64,000 bases of DNA from a bacterium (GTDB lineage Bacteria; Patescibacteria; CPR2; UBA1875; JAJYID01), in the NCBI GenBank assembly GCA_030647205.1, contig JAUSJO010000005.1, positions 186,001-250,000 on the forward strand. The letters run 5' to 3'. Positions 34,389 to 41,671 of this stretch are shown here, one piece after another; position 1 is the stretch's first letter; the number at the start of each line of letters is the position of its first letter. Position numbers and translations under genes: made by a program. The notes beneath the pieces are model-generated. The model saw nothing but the letters and a program-made list of their open reading frames with translations, was not told the DNA's origin and searched no databases.

Positions 34389-34427
34389 ACAAGGTTCCCA
34401 TCTTTTGATGGGGTTCTTGTTTTTATT
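34388..34427. terminator. Bidirectional terminator
   Basis: AACAAG...CTTGTT and CCCATC/GATGGG form a stepped hairpin, with TTTTTATTTT on the plus side and TTGTTTTGG on the minus side. It can serve the tRNA region and the convergent Nudix gene. Confidence 0.75.
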
Positions 34428-35079
34428 TTGTGATAATTTCTTTTAAATATGGAGGATTTTGATTTTCAATAATATTTACCAAATCCTCAAAGCCAGGGGC
34501 AAGATCATCCTTTTGAAAATCTTCTATTTTTCCCCAAAAAGGTTTTCCTTGCAAACCATTTGACTGGATTTCGCCCTTAATATTCGCAACTTGGAAAATA
34601 TGCGCTAGGTAGTGGTCAACAACTTCATCATTTTCATTTGTTTGGACATAAACATCACCGAGATATTTCAAATCACCCGTAAGCCCGCTTTTCCACATGA
34701 GCTCTTTATGAGCTAAATCTAGCACTGGTTTTCCGTAATGAATTTTTCCAAAGGGGAAACTGATAAGGTTTTGGTAGGGCTGTCTCTTCCATTTGAAGAG
34801 TAAATATTTGCCATCTTTATTTTTAGCTATAAACATTACAACAATTTTAGGTTGAAGCCTCACTGATCCAGACTCAAGGCTCATACTGCTCACATACTTT
34901 TTACCAGATAGCGACAGGTGATAGTTTTTATCGTTTTTTGTAATAAAACCATCAGCAATAAGCTGGTTTAGGTGATACATGAACAGGTTGCCCTCGACAT
35001 TATCGGGTCTTAAGTCGGTGTACCTAAGAGTGTCGCTTGTCGCAAGCTGTCTTAGAATATGTTTTTGAATCCAATGCAT
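34423..35079 (-). CDS. Winged-helix protein with degenerate Nudix domain
   Basis: 218 aa. Residues 1-68 look like a winged-helix DNA-binding domain (LRYTDLRPDNVEGNLFMYHLNQLIADGFITK). The remainder resembles a Nudix fold. The expected box GX5EX7REUXEEXGU reads GKIHYGKPVLDLAHKELMWKSGL: the first Glu is Lys, RE is KE, and EE is WK. Hydrolysis is therefore unlikely. It may be a ligand-sensing regulator, like Nudix-related transcription factors but with the domain order reversed. A TAAAAT-like -10 lies about 6 bases before the ATG, so it may be leaderless. Confidence 0.75.
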   Translation of the reverse strand: MHWIQKHILRQLATSDTLRYTDLRPDNVEGNLFMYHLNQLIADGFITKNDKNYHLSLSGKKYVSSMSLESGSVRLQPKIVVMFIAKNKDGKYLLFKWKRQPYQNLISFPFGKIHYGKPVLDLAHKELMWKSGLTGDLKYLGDVYVQTNENDEVVDHYLAHIFQVANIKGEIQSNGLQGKPFWGKIEDFQKDDLAPGFEDLVNIIENQNPPYLKEIITK

Positions 35080-35123
35080 ATACCTATTTTATATCAATTT
35101 CTAAAGATTTTGTTCAAATAAAT

Positions 35124-35151
35124 TTGAGTCAAAAGGATTTGCTACTTTAAT
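35124..35151 (+). promoter_or_regulatory. Probable promoter of a small orphan gene
   Basis: TTGAGT (35124-35129), a 16-base spacer and TTTAAT (35146-35151). Moderate match. Confidence 0.45.
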
Positions 35152-35208
35152 GGCATGCTTGAATAGACAATAAGTTTAGTACCTTAAACTAATGAAAGAG
35201 GGGACCAA

Positions 35209-35478
35209 ATGACTAGTGGGAAAATGACAGAAGTATTGGACGGTTATATCAAAATGTTCGCAGATCTAGGCATATCTGAAATATCTGATTACACGAATGT
35301 TGGTAGTAAATCGGAAAGATTACAGTACCTTTACGCGATGTGTAAGAAAACGAAGAAACTGGTTGAGGATGGCGATGTAGAGAAAGCAAACAGGTGGTTA
35401 GGATTCATCCAAGGAAGCTTGTGGGTCGATAAAGTCTTTACAATTGATGATATGCGCGATCACAACCGATCTTCTTAG
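35209..35478 (+). CDS. Small protein of unknown function
   Basis: 89 aa, helical and charged, no Cys pairs, no signal or membrane segment. The most distinctive part is NRWLGFIQGSLWVDKVFTIDDMRDHNR. I do not recognise a family. AGAGGGG lies 5-11 bases before the ATG. It is a single-gene unit with its own promoter and a strong terminator, like the other small orphan genes in this window. Confidence 0.7.
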   Translation: MTSGKMTEVLDGYIKMFADLGISEISDYTNVGSKSERLQYLYAMCKKTKKLVEDGDVEKANRWLGFIQGSLWVDKVFTIDDMRDHNRSS

Positions 35479-35490
35479 TAAACAAGGATT

Positions 35491-35522
35491 GGCCCGGGTG
35501 TTTATACTCGGGCCTTTTTTCT
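35491..35522 (+). terminator. Rho-independent terminator
   Basis: GGCCCG/CGGGCC stem around a short loop, followed by TTTTTTCTT. Confidence 0.9.
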
Positions 35523-35549
35523 TAGGTTCATAATGGTATAATAGGCATT

Positions 35550-35936
35550 ATGGAAAAACCAATTATTATAGCGTCAGGGCCAGTCATTATAGAAAATGAA
35601 AAGGTGCTCTTGAACAAGCACGGAGATGATAACTTCTGGAAATTTGTGGGTGGGAAAGTCGAGGACTATAGCGTTTCTCTTGAGGATTGCGCAAAAAGAG
35701 AAGTAAAAGAGGAGATGGGTCTTGATATCGAAATAATCCGTCCATTAAAACCGATGATGGTTGAGATGCCGGGAAAGATCGTGATTTTAATACATTATCT
35801 TGCAAATAGGATTGGCGATATAAAGCCGGGTGAAGATATAAGAGAGTGGGATTGGTTCGATATTCACAATTTACCGGAAGACACAGCGCCAAACATTAAG
35901 CCCGTCATAGAGGAGTATCTAAATGGAGAAAAATAA
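35550..35936 (+). CDS. Nudix hydrolase
   Basis: 128 aa. An intact Nudix box GGKVEDYSVSLEDCAKREVKEEMGL (shown in part: REVKEEMGL) spans residues about 34-58 and supplies the metal-binding Glu residues. Family members hydrolyse nucleoside diphosphates linked to another moiety; the substrate cannot be read here. It overlaps the HD-domain gene by 14 bases, so the two are translationally coupled. Confidence 0.88.
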   Translation: MEKPIIIASGPVIIENEKVLLNKHGDDNFWKFVGGKVEDYSVSLEDCAKREVKEEMGLDIEIIRPLKPMMVEMPGKIVILIHYLANRIGDIKPGEDIREWDWFDIHNLPEDTAPNIKPVIEEYLNGEK

Positions 35937-36597
35937 TATTGAAACCCGAGACACTAAATCTGTAGAGGAAAGAGTATCTGGTTTGCTTGAACAAGAAGGT
36001 TCAAGGAGTGAGCTTGCAGCCACTACAAAAAAATTTCTAGGTCTTATGGCTGAGCATGATAGAAAGACTTTTTTACATGAGTGCAGAGTCGCCTTAATAG
36101 CAATAAAGCTAGCAGAGTTTTGCGGTTTTAAAGATCAAAAACCGGAACTTTTTGGAGGAGCAAACCACGATGTCGGCAAGCTTACGATTAGCGGAGAACT
36201 TCTAGGGAAGGGTCATATTACCCAAGAAGAATATGAGATCATTAAAAAACACGCCGATGCCAGCGCGAAAATGCTCGCTAAATATCCTTTTACGGCCTAT
36301 ATATCCGGTACTCATCATAGTCAACAAAAAAACAGCTACGGAGTAGACTTTAAAGGTGCTGGCCTTCCGGACGGGGTAAAAGAGGCAACTGAGAGAAGAA
36401 TGAAGGAGGCGGCAAAAAATGTTGCTTTGTCTGACTTTTTTGACGCTGCAAGCACCAGAAAAACTAGTCAAATGGGGGGCGAAAACGATAAGAGCCCTCG
36501 TGAAAGAATGGAGGCCGAATACCCTGATTATCTAGACCGAATAGATTTCTTATTTGGAAGCCAAGACGTGCAAGAGATTGTCGGGGGCAGGGGTTGA
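35923..36597 (+). CDS. HD-domain phosphohydrolase
   Basis: 224 aa. HECRVALIAIKLAEFCGF, then GGANHDVGKLTISGELL, give the H...HD metal site; later KKHADASAKML and THHSQQ supply further His. This resembles HD-GYP-type domains without the GYP sequence. Likely substrate is a phosphorylated nucleotide; cyclic dinucleotide activity is only a possibility. It lies between a Nudix and a DUF6879-like gene with overlaps on both sides. Confidence 0.82.
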   Translation: MEKNNIETRDTKSVEERVSGLLEQEGSRSELAATTKKFLGLMAEHDRKTFLHECRVALIAIKLAEFCGFKDQKPELFGGANHDVGKLTISGELLGKGHITQEEYEIIKKHADASAKMLAKYPFTAYISGTHHSQQKNSYGVDFKGAGLPDGVKEATERRMKEAAKNVALSDFFDAASTRKTSQMGGENDKSPRERMEAEYPDYLDRIDFLFGSQDVQEIVGGRG

Positions 36598-37112
36598 AAG
36601 TTGTTGATATAGAAGAACTCAATGAGACTTTCGATACTTTTTGGAACGAGATGCAGATCGAATTTTTTAAGATTGAGGTTTTGCAATATTATGGAGAAGA
36701 TGATAGCCCGTCACTTAGGGAGTGGCTGGCTGGCAATCGCGAAAAATCCCTGGAAATGATGAGAAAAGATGCAAAACCGTGGGCGGAAGGGAAAGAAAGT
36801 GTTAAAAAAATTAGGATTCATGTCGTAGACTATCCTTTAAGTGAGTATATCCAGTGGGAAATCGAGCATTATAAGCTTATCAATATTCCGTTTGTTGGTG
36901 AGGAAATATACCTGGTAAATCGCAAAAAAATTGACGGTTTAAAGCTGCCAAAAGGCGACACAATTATTTTTGATAAAAAGAAAGCCATTGTAAATATTTA
37001 TAATGATAATGGGGTTGTGATAAAGGCGGAGATTTATGAAGATGAGGATATCGAACAGTTCTTAGAGTTAAGAGACGATATTTTGAACCTGCCATTAGAA
37101 AAAATCCGATAA
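36594..37112 (+). CDS. DUF6879-like protein
   Basis: 172 aa. The order of conserved features matches what I know of DUF6879, a family best known from Actinobacteria: FFKIEVLQYYGEDDSPSLREWLAG, then IRIHVVDYPLSEYIQWEIEHY, EEIYLVNR and a late FLELRDDILNLPLEKI. Function is not established. The start is TTG, overlapping the HD gene stop (TTGA), with GGGGGCAGGGG upstream. The Nudix-HD-DUF6879 trio forms one transcription unit. Confidence 0.72.
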   Translation: MKVVDIEELNETFDTFWNEMQIEFFKIEVLQYYGEDDSPSLREWLAGNREKSLEMMRKDAKPWAEGKESVKKIRIHVVDYPLSEYIQWEIEHYKLINIPFVGEEIYLVNRKKIDGLKLPKGDTIIFDKKKAIVNIYNDNGVVIKAEIYEDEDIEQFLELRDDILNLPLEKIR

Positions 37113-37117
37113 AACAA

Positions 37118-37146
37118 TTGACAAATGCATGTAAATTTAGTATCAT
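37118..37146 (+). promoter_or_regulatory. Promoter of secE-nusG-rplKA
   Basis: Perfect TTGACA (37118-37123), 17-base spacer, TATCAT (37141-37146), 46 bases before the secE ATG. Confidence 0.85.
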
Positions 37147-37156
37147 TTTAAGCACT

Positions 37157-37178
37157 AAAGCCCCAGAGGCTTTTTTAA
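37157..37178 (+). promoter_or_regulatory. Terminator-like hairpin in the secE leader
   Basis: AAAGCC and GGCTTT flank CCAGA, followed by TTTAAAA. It lies just after the predicted start site and ahead of secE, so it could act as a weak attenuator. Function inferred. Confidence 0.4.
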
Positions 37179-37191
37179 AATCGACAAAATT

Positions 37192-37374
37192 ATGAAAAAG
37201 TTCTTCAAGTATTTTATAGAGTCGAAAAACGAGCTTTTGAAGGTCGTATGGCCCGACAAGAAGACTACTTTGAATATGACGATTTCAGTTATTGTTATTT
37301 CTTTGGTAGTTTCTGTGTTCTTAGGGGCGGTAGACTATGTTTTACTCAAAGGGCTAACATTTATTTTGAAATAA
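37192..37374 (+). CDS. secE: Protein translocase subunit SecE
   Basis: 60 aa, the short single-membrane-helix form of SecE. The cytoplasmic amphipathic helix ESKNELLKVVWPDKKTT carries the family WP motif. The membrane helix spans about residues 30-52. Followed by nusG after 15 bases, the usual pair. Confidence 0.95.
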   Translation: MKKFFKYFIESKNELLKVVWPDKKTTLNMTISVIVISLVVSVFLGAVDYVLLKGLTFILK

Positions 37375-37389
37375 TTTAAAAGGATTCAT

Positions 37390-37932
37390 ATGGCAAAACA
37401 ACAGTCAGAGGGAAAAAATTGGTACGCGATACACACTTACTCAGGATATGAGGAAAGGGTATCGGAAAACTTACGCCAAAGGACAGAGAGTTTGGGACTT
37501 CAGGACTTGATTTTTGATGTTATCGTTCCCAAAGAAAAAACTATTGAGATCAGAAACGGAAAAAGAAGAGTAGTTGAGAAAAAGATTTTCCAAGGTTATG
37601 TGCTGGTTCAGATGATAGTTACAGATCACTCATGGTATATCGTTCGAAACACCCCGCAGGTGACCGGATTTATCGGTTCAGGAACTACACCGGTGCCACT
37701 CAGCGAAAAAGAAGTTAAAAATATTCAGAAAAGAATGGGTGTTGAGGAACCGAAGTATAAGATTGACCTTCGAAAGGGCGACCTTGTAAACATCAATGAT
37801 GGACCATTTAAGGGTTCTGACGCGACAGTTGAGACGGTAGATGAGGAAAAAGGAAAAATAAAAGTTTTGGTGAGTATGTTTGGACGCGAAACTCCGGTAG
37901 AGCTCGACTCACTGCAGGTTAAAAAGGTTTAA
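37390..37932 (+). CDS. nusG: Transcription termination/antitermination protein NusG
   Basis: 180 aa. The NGN domain has NWYAIHTYSGYEERVSENL and FQGYVLVQM. The KOW domain has GDLVNINDGPFKGSDATV. It links RNA polymerase to Rho or the ribosome. AAAAGGATT precedes the ATG. It sits between secE and rplK as in most bacteria. Confidence 0.97.
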   Translation: MAKQQSEGKNWYAIHTYSGYEERVSENLRQRTESLGLQDLIFDVIVPKEKTIEIRNGKRRVVEKKIFQGYVLVQMIVTDHSWYIVRNTPQVTGFIGSGTTPVPLSEKEVKNIQKRMGVEEPKYKIDLRKGDLVNINDGPFKGSDATVETVDEEKGKIKVLVSMFGRETPVELDSLQVKKV

Positions 37933-37941
37933 GGAGATAAA

Positions 37942-38367
37942 ATGGCAAAGAAAGTTAAGACAAAAATTAAACTACAGGTTATAGGCGGACAGGCAAACCC
38001 AGCGCCTCCAGTCGGTACTGCACTCGGTCCCCACGGACTTAATATTATGGATTTCTGTACTGCCTTCAACGAAAAGACAAAAGACCAGATGGGCACAAAG
38101 CTTCCGGTTATCATCACGGTTTATGAAGATAGAACGTTCGACTTCATTATGAAAAAATCACCGGCAGCAGAGCTTATTAAAAAAGAAATCAATCTGAAAA
38201 AAGGTTCTGGTTCCAGTAAGAAAGAGAAAGTTGCCAAGATGACCAAAGAGCAGCTTAGGAAAGTTGCCGAGGCAAAGATGGATGATCTAAATGCAAACTC
38301 CATAGAACAGGCGATGAAAATTATTGCCGGCACAGCAAGAAGTATGGGAGTTGAAGTAGAGAAGTAG
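37942..38367 (+). CDS. rplK: 50S ribosomal protein L11
   Basis: L11, 141 aa, at the base of the stalk. GGQANPAPPVGTALGPHGLN is the hallmark, and the RNA-binding C-terminal domain ends in GTARSMGVEV. AAGGAG precedes the ATG. rplA follows after a 132-base gap with no clear function. Confidence 0.97.
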   Translation: MAKKVKTKIKLQVIGGQANPAPPVGTALGPHGLNIMDFCTAFNEKTKDQMGTKLPVIITVYEDRTFDFIMKKSPAAELIKKEINLKKGSGSSKKEKVAKMTKEQLRKVAEAKMDDLNANSIEQAMKIIAGTARSMGVEVEK

Positions 38368-38499
38368 GGAGATGTTGGATTTGTAGGAATGTTGGAGCTG
38401 TTAGTAAATACAATTTCATCAATTCAAACAATTATAACAATTAAAAAAATTTAATGAGTGGGAGAGTTTAAAAAATTCGTTTGACCACAAAGGAGTAAA

Positions 38500-39354
38500 A
38501 TGGCAAAAGAAGAAGAAAAGGACGTAAAAGACGTTACTGAAACAGTTGAGGAAGAAAAGAAAGAGACCAAGAAGGAAGTTGTAAAAAAGTCTGCTAAACC
38601 AGAAACGAAAGCAAAGACTACTGCAAAAAAGTCTAAGAAAGACAAAAGCGAGAAGGTAAAACTTTCTAAGGAAGAGAGAAAGCACTCAAAGAAATATCGT
38701 GAAGTAGCCGCTTTGGTTGATAAAAATAACTATTATACGCTTGCAGAGGCAGTTGACCTGATCAAAAAGACTTCTACGACAAAGTTTGACTCATCTGTTG
38801 AGATCCATGTGCGACTTGGCGTAAACCCTACTGCAGCAGATCAGCAGGTTAGAGGAACCGTTGCATTACCTAACGGAACAGGAAAAACCCAGAGAGTAGC
38901 TGTTATTTGCGCTCCGGATAAAGAGAAAGAAGCTAAAGACGCGGGTGCCGATAAGGTTGGCGCTGACTTACTAATTGCAGAAATTGAAAAAGGAACACTC
39001 GACTTTGATATCCTGGTTGCATCACCTGATATGATGGCAAAAATCGGAAAACTTGGTAAAATTCTCGGTACAAAGGGGCTTATGCCAAATCCAAAGGCTG
39101 GAACCGTAACTCCGGAAGTTGGTAAAGCTGTAAAAGAGCTAAAGGCCGGCAGAGTGGAGTTTAAGGTGGATAAGAGCTCCATAGTGCATCAGATTGTCGG
39201 TAAAGTCTCATTTGACGCAAAGAAACTGGAAGAAAACTACACCGTATTTATGGACGCTTTAAAACATGCTAAACCATCCGGTGTAAAAGGGACTTATATC
39301 AAGTCCATAAACCTCTCAACAACAATGGGCCCTGGGATTAAAATAGAGCTTTAA
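38500..39354 (+). CDS. rplA: 50S ribosomal protein L1 with N-terminal extension
   Basis: L1, 284 aa, L1-stalk protein that moves deacylated tRNA. The first 55 or so residues are a Lys/Glu/Thr-rich extension. The core begins near HSKKYREVAALVDKNNYY and carries GTKGLMPNPKAGTVT. L1 is lost in some Patescibacteria lineages but is intact here. AAAGGAG precedes the ATG. A terminator follows, and rplJ-rplL do not. Confidence 0.96.
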   Translation: MAKEEEKDVKDVTETVEEEKKETKKEVVKKSAKPETKAKTTAKKSKKDKSEKVKLSKEERKHSKKYREVAALVDKNNYYTLAEAVDLIKKTSTTKFDSSVEIHVRLGVNPTAADQQVRGTVALPNGTGKTQRVAVICAPDKEKEAKDAGADKVGADLLIAEIEKGTLDFDILVASPDMMAKIGKLGKILGTKGLMPNPKAGTVTPEVGKAVKELKAGRVEFKVDKSSIVHQIVGKVSFDAKKLEENYTVFMDALKHAKPSGVKGTYIKSINLSTTMGPGIKIEL

Positions 39355-39397
39355 ATCTTATAGAACACCACAAAAGACCTGTGGAAAACTAGTATAC

Positions 39398-39433
39398 AAA
39401 AAAGGACGGAATTTGAACGCCGTTCTTTTTTGA
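39398..39433 (+). terminator. Rho-independent terminator after rplA
   Basis: AAAAAAGGACGG pairs with CCGTTCTTTTTT (one G-U) around a 10-base loop. It ends the secE-nusG-rplKA unit. Confidence 0.85.
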
Positions 39434-39540
39434 TGTGTGGACAATCCGAGTATTTAATTCCAATTTGTATCCAAAATGGGCCATTTTCGTGCTCAAATCC
39501 CTAAGCAGACGATTAAAGTGGGGGCATAAGCAAAAAAGTC

Positions 39541-39592
39541 TTTACAAAGTGGTTAATAGTGGGGTAAAATGGTTGAAAGTGGTGAAAAGTGG
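39541..39592 (+). promoter_or_regulatory. mraZ promoter with five MraZ-type boxes
   Basis: Five copies of A(G/A)TGG start at 39548, 39558, 39568, 39578 and 39588, with exact 10-bp spacing. MraZ of other bacteria binds such short G-rich repeats in its own promoter. A candidate promoter, TTTACA (39541-39546), 18 bases and TAAAAT (39565-39570), is overlapped by the first three boxes, which fits autorepression. Confidence 0.85.
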
Positions 39593-39602
39593 GGACAATA
39601 AG

Positions 39603-40034
39603 ATGTTTATCGGAGAATACAAACACAATCTAGATGAGAAGGGAAGACTGGCTTTGCCGGCAAAGTTTCGAGGTAAACTTTCTGACGGAGTAGTCATAAC
39701 CAAAGGGTTAGAAAATGCGCTTGTAATCTACACCATGGAAGAATGGGAGAAAATAGCATCTGACATCGCCAAAATGCCATATACGAAAGTCCACGCCAGA
39801 GCATTCTCAAGAATGACACTATCAGGAGCGAACGACTGCAAACTTGACAGACAGGGGAGGATCAACATACCGCAGAATCTGCGTGATTTCGCACATTTGA
39901 AGACAAATGCGGTGGTTGTGGGAGTTTATTCAAGAATTGAAGTCTGGGATACGAAAGAGTGGGAAGAATATCAGGCAAGGACAGAGAAGGACGCCGGGCA
40001 GATTGCTGAACAGTTAGACAATACCAGTCTATAA
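39603..40034 (+). CDS. mraZ: Transcriptional regulator MraZ
   Basis: 143 aa, the usual length. Two SpoVT/AbrB-like halves are seen: MFIGEYKHNLDEKGRLALP and SGANDCKLDRQGRINIPQNL, each with a D-x-(K/Q)-G-R motif. The ATG at 39603 is chosen because it gives the family start; an open frame extending upstream would run through the operator. MraZ controls the division and wall cluster in other bacteria. It is followed by a structured 226-base spacer before rsmH. Confidence 0.96.
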   Translation: MFIGEYKHNLDEKGRLALPAKFRGKLSDGVVITKGLENALVIYTMEEWEKIASDIAKMPYTKVHARAFSRMTLSGANDCKLDRQGRINIPQNLRDFAHLKTNAVVVGVYSRIEVWDTKEWEEYQARTEKDAGQIAEQLDNTSL

Positions 40035-40070
40035 AGGCACATTGAAAACCAAATATAGTTTTTCCGTAAA

Positions 40071-40257
40071 TATCCGGTAGGTAAGTAGGTACCTTATCTA
40101 AACAACATCCATCTCTTAAATTTAAGAACTCACATCTCGAGTTCTTGTTCTCAAAAATTTAAGCCCAATAAAAATCCTGCTTTAAAAGTTCTAAGCAAAA
40201 ACAAAAATAAAAAATTGAACCTAAAAAGTTCTACCCAAATTTACTTACTGCCGGATA
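40071..40257 (+). promoter_or_regulatory. Structured leader element of rsmH
   Basis: The mraZ-rsmH gap is closed by a long-range stem. TATCCGGTAGGTAAGTA (40071-40087) pairs with TACTTACTGCCGGATA (40242-40257), 16 bp with one wobble and one bulged G. Inside, CTTAAATTT and AAGAACTC (40115-40131) pair with GAGTTCTT and AAATTTAAG (40139-40163). The 3' arm ends 3 bases before the rsmH ATG and covers the place of the ribosome binding site, which has no clear Shine-Dalgarno sequence. Confidence 0.6.
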
Positions 40258-40260
40258 CTT

Positions 40261-41205
40261 ATGGAAAAGAAAAACATGCATAAGAGCGTACTTTTACAAG
40301 AAGTTGTCCAATTTCTTGACCCGAAGCCGGGACAGGTATTTATTGATGCCACCATCGGTTTTGGGGGACATTCGGAAGAGATTTTGAAGAAAATATCACC
40401 GGATGGAAAGTTACTGGGAATTGATCAGGATGAAGAAGCTTTAAATTGGCTGGGGGCCAATTTAGCACCAAAATATCCAAATCTAACCTTAAAAAAAGCT
40501 AATTTTAGCGAGATTGATCAAATATCCAGGGAAAGTGGACACCAAAATGCTAATGGTATTTTGGCTGATATCGGGGTTTCTTCATATCAGTTTGATGAGG
40601 CCGGAAGGGGATTTTCCCTAAAAAATGACGGCCCGCTTGATATGAGGATGGATAAAACCCGGGATCTTACGGCAGCTGAGGTGGTAAACACCTATAGCGA
40701 GCAGGATTTGACCGATATCTTCTCTAAATACGGAGAAGAGAGACTGTCAAAGACTATCGCGCGGGAAATCGTCGCAAGACGCGCTGAGAAGCGATTTGCA
40801 ACCACTTTGGAGCTTGCAGATATGATACGGGGTATTTATGACAAAAAAGGCTTAAAAGGCCTCAAAATCCATCCTGCGACAAGGGTATTTCAAGCATTAA
40901 GGATTGAAGTTAACGACGAGCTTGGAAACTTGGAGAAGTTTCTCCCGCAAGCGCTGGATTCACTAGCCCCAAAAGGAAGATTATCCGTAATAACATTTCA
41001 CTCACTGGAGGATAGGATAGTAAAAGATTTCTTCCAGAGAGAAGCAAAAGGCTGTATTTGTCCGCCAGACTACCCGATATGTAAATGCGGACATGAAAAA
41101 ACGATCAAAATCATCACAAAAAAGCCGATTTTGGCAAGCGATGAAGAAATACGTGAAAATCCGAGATCAAGAAGCGCAAAACTTAGAGTAATAGAAAAAA
41201 TTTAG
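40261..41205 (+). CDS. rsmH: 16S rRNA m4C1402 methyltransferase RsmH
   Basis: 314 aa SAM-dependent enzyme (formerly MraW). MHKSVLLQEVVQFL, FIDATIGFGGHSEEIL (SAM site), then the RVFQALRIEVNDELGNLE and FHSLEDRIVKDFF motifs are all present. Four Cys in GCICPPDYPICKCG lie near the C-terminus. No Shine-Dalgarno sequence precedes the ATG; the leader is predicted to be folded. Confidence 0.96.
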   Translation: MEKKNMHKSVLLQEVVQFLDPKPGQVFIDATIGFGGHSEEILKKISPDGKLLGIDQDEEALNWLGANLAPKYPNLTLKKANFSEIDQISRESGHQNANGILADIGVSSYQFDEAGRGFSLKNDGPLDMRMDKTRDLTAAEVVNTYSEQDLTDIFSKYGEERLSKTIAREIVARRAEKRFATTLELADMIRGIYDKKGLKGLKIHPATRVFQALRIEVNDELGNLEKFLPQALDSLAPKGRLSVITFHSLEDRIVKDFFQREAKGCICPPDYPICKCGHEKTIKIITKKPILASDEEIRENPRSRSAKLRVIEKI

Positions 41206-41218
41206 ATATAGCAAACAT

Positions 41219-41233
41219 CTTAAAGGAGGGTGA
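41219..41233 (+). promoter_or_regulatory. Possible sRNA target upstream of ftsL
   Basis: CTTAAAGGAGGGTGA is an extended Shine-Dalgarno-like sequence 32 bases upstream of the preferred ftsL ATG. It is the exact reverse complement of 57333-57347, the loop and 3' stem arm of a candidate small RNA. Confidence 0.5.
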
Positions 41234-41265
41234 GCGCTAAAACAAAAAACAAAGAGGAGATAAAA

Positions 41266-41604
41266 ATGAGAAACAGAAAGAAAAATAAAGTATTTAATAA
41301 AAAACACAGGAGTTCATTTAAGGTGGGGAAAATGACCATTGGTTTTATGGCTATATTCGTTATTTTACCTCTTTGCATCTTCTTGTTGTCTCAGACTAAC
41401 CAAATGACTATGAAGGGCGACGATATATCAAAACTTGAGAAGAAGAAACAGGAGCTTGCTGACGATAAACAGAGACTTGAGGTTGAAGCGGCTAGGCTGC
41501 AGTCTGTTCAGGAAATCCAGAAAGATGTCTCAAAAACTAACATGGTTCCAACAAAGAAAATAAATTATGTAAATTCTTCTACCGGCGTTGCGGTAAACAG
41601 ATAG
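41266..41604 (+). CDS. ftsL: FtsL-like small membrane division protein
   Basis: 112 aa. A basic cytoplasmic N-terminus (about 22 residues) precedes a single membrane helix (MTIGFMAIFVILPLCIFLL, about 22-42) and a coiled coil (KLEKKKQELADDKQRLEVEA). This topology and the place between rsmH and ftsI identify FtsL/DivIC by context rather than sequence. GAGGAG is 6 bases before this ATG; an in-frame GTG at 41230 would add 12 residues but abuts GGAGG without spacing. Confidence 0.78.
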   Translation: MRNRKKNKVFNKKHRSSFKVGKMTIGFMAIFVILPLCIFLLSQTNQMTMKGDDISKLEKKKQELADDKQRLEVEAARLQSVQEIQKDVSKTNMVPTKKINYVNSSTGVAVNR

Positions 41605-41671
41605 TTTTAGTATAATGCAGTTAAAGGGTGAGAAACAGTCAATCAGTAATTTAGGCATTTAGGAACGCAGA

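Noticed and set aside
35209..35478. Toxin or antitoxin
   Set aside because: No partner gene in overlap, and no recognised toxin or antitoxin motif.
39541..39592. CRISPR-like array because of regular repeats
   Set aside because: Repeat units are 5 bases with 10-bp period and fit MraZ operator boxes; no CRISPR array was seen in the window.
39435..39602. Upstream extension of mraZ by 56 codons
   Set aside because: It would read through the MraZ box array; the ATG at 39603 gives the standard 143-aa protein.
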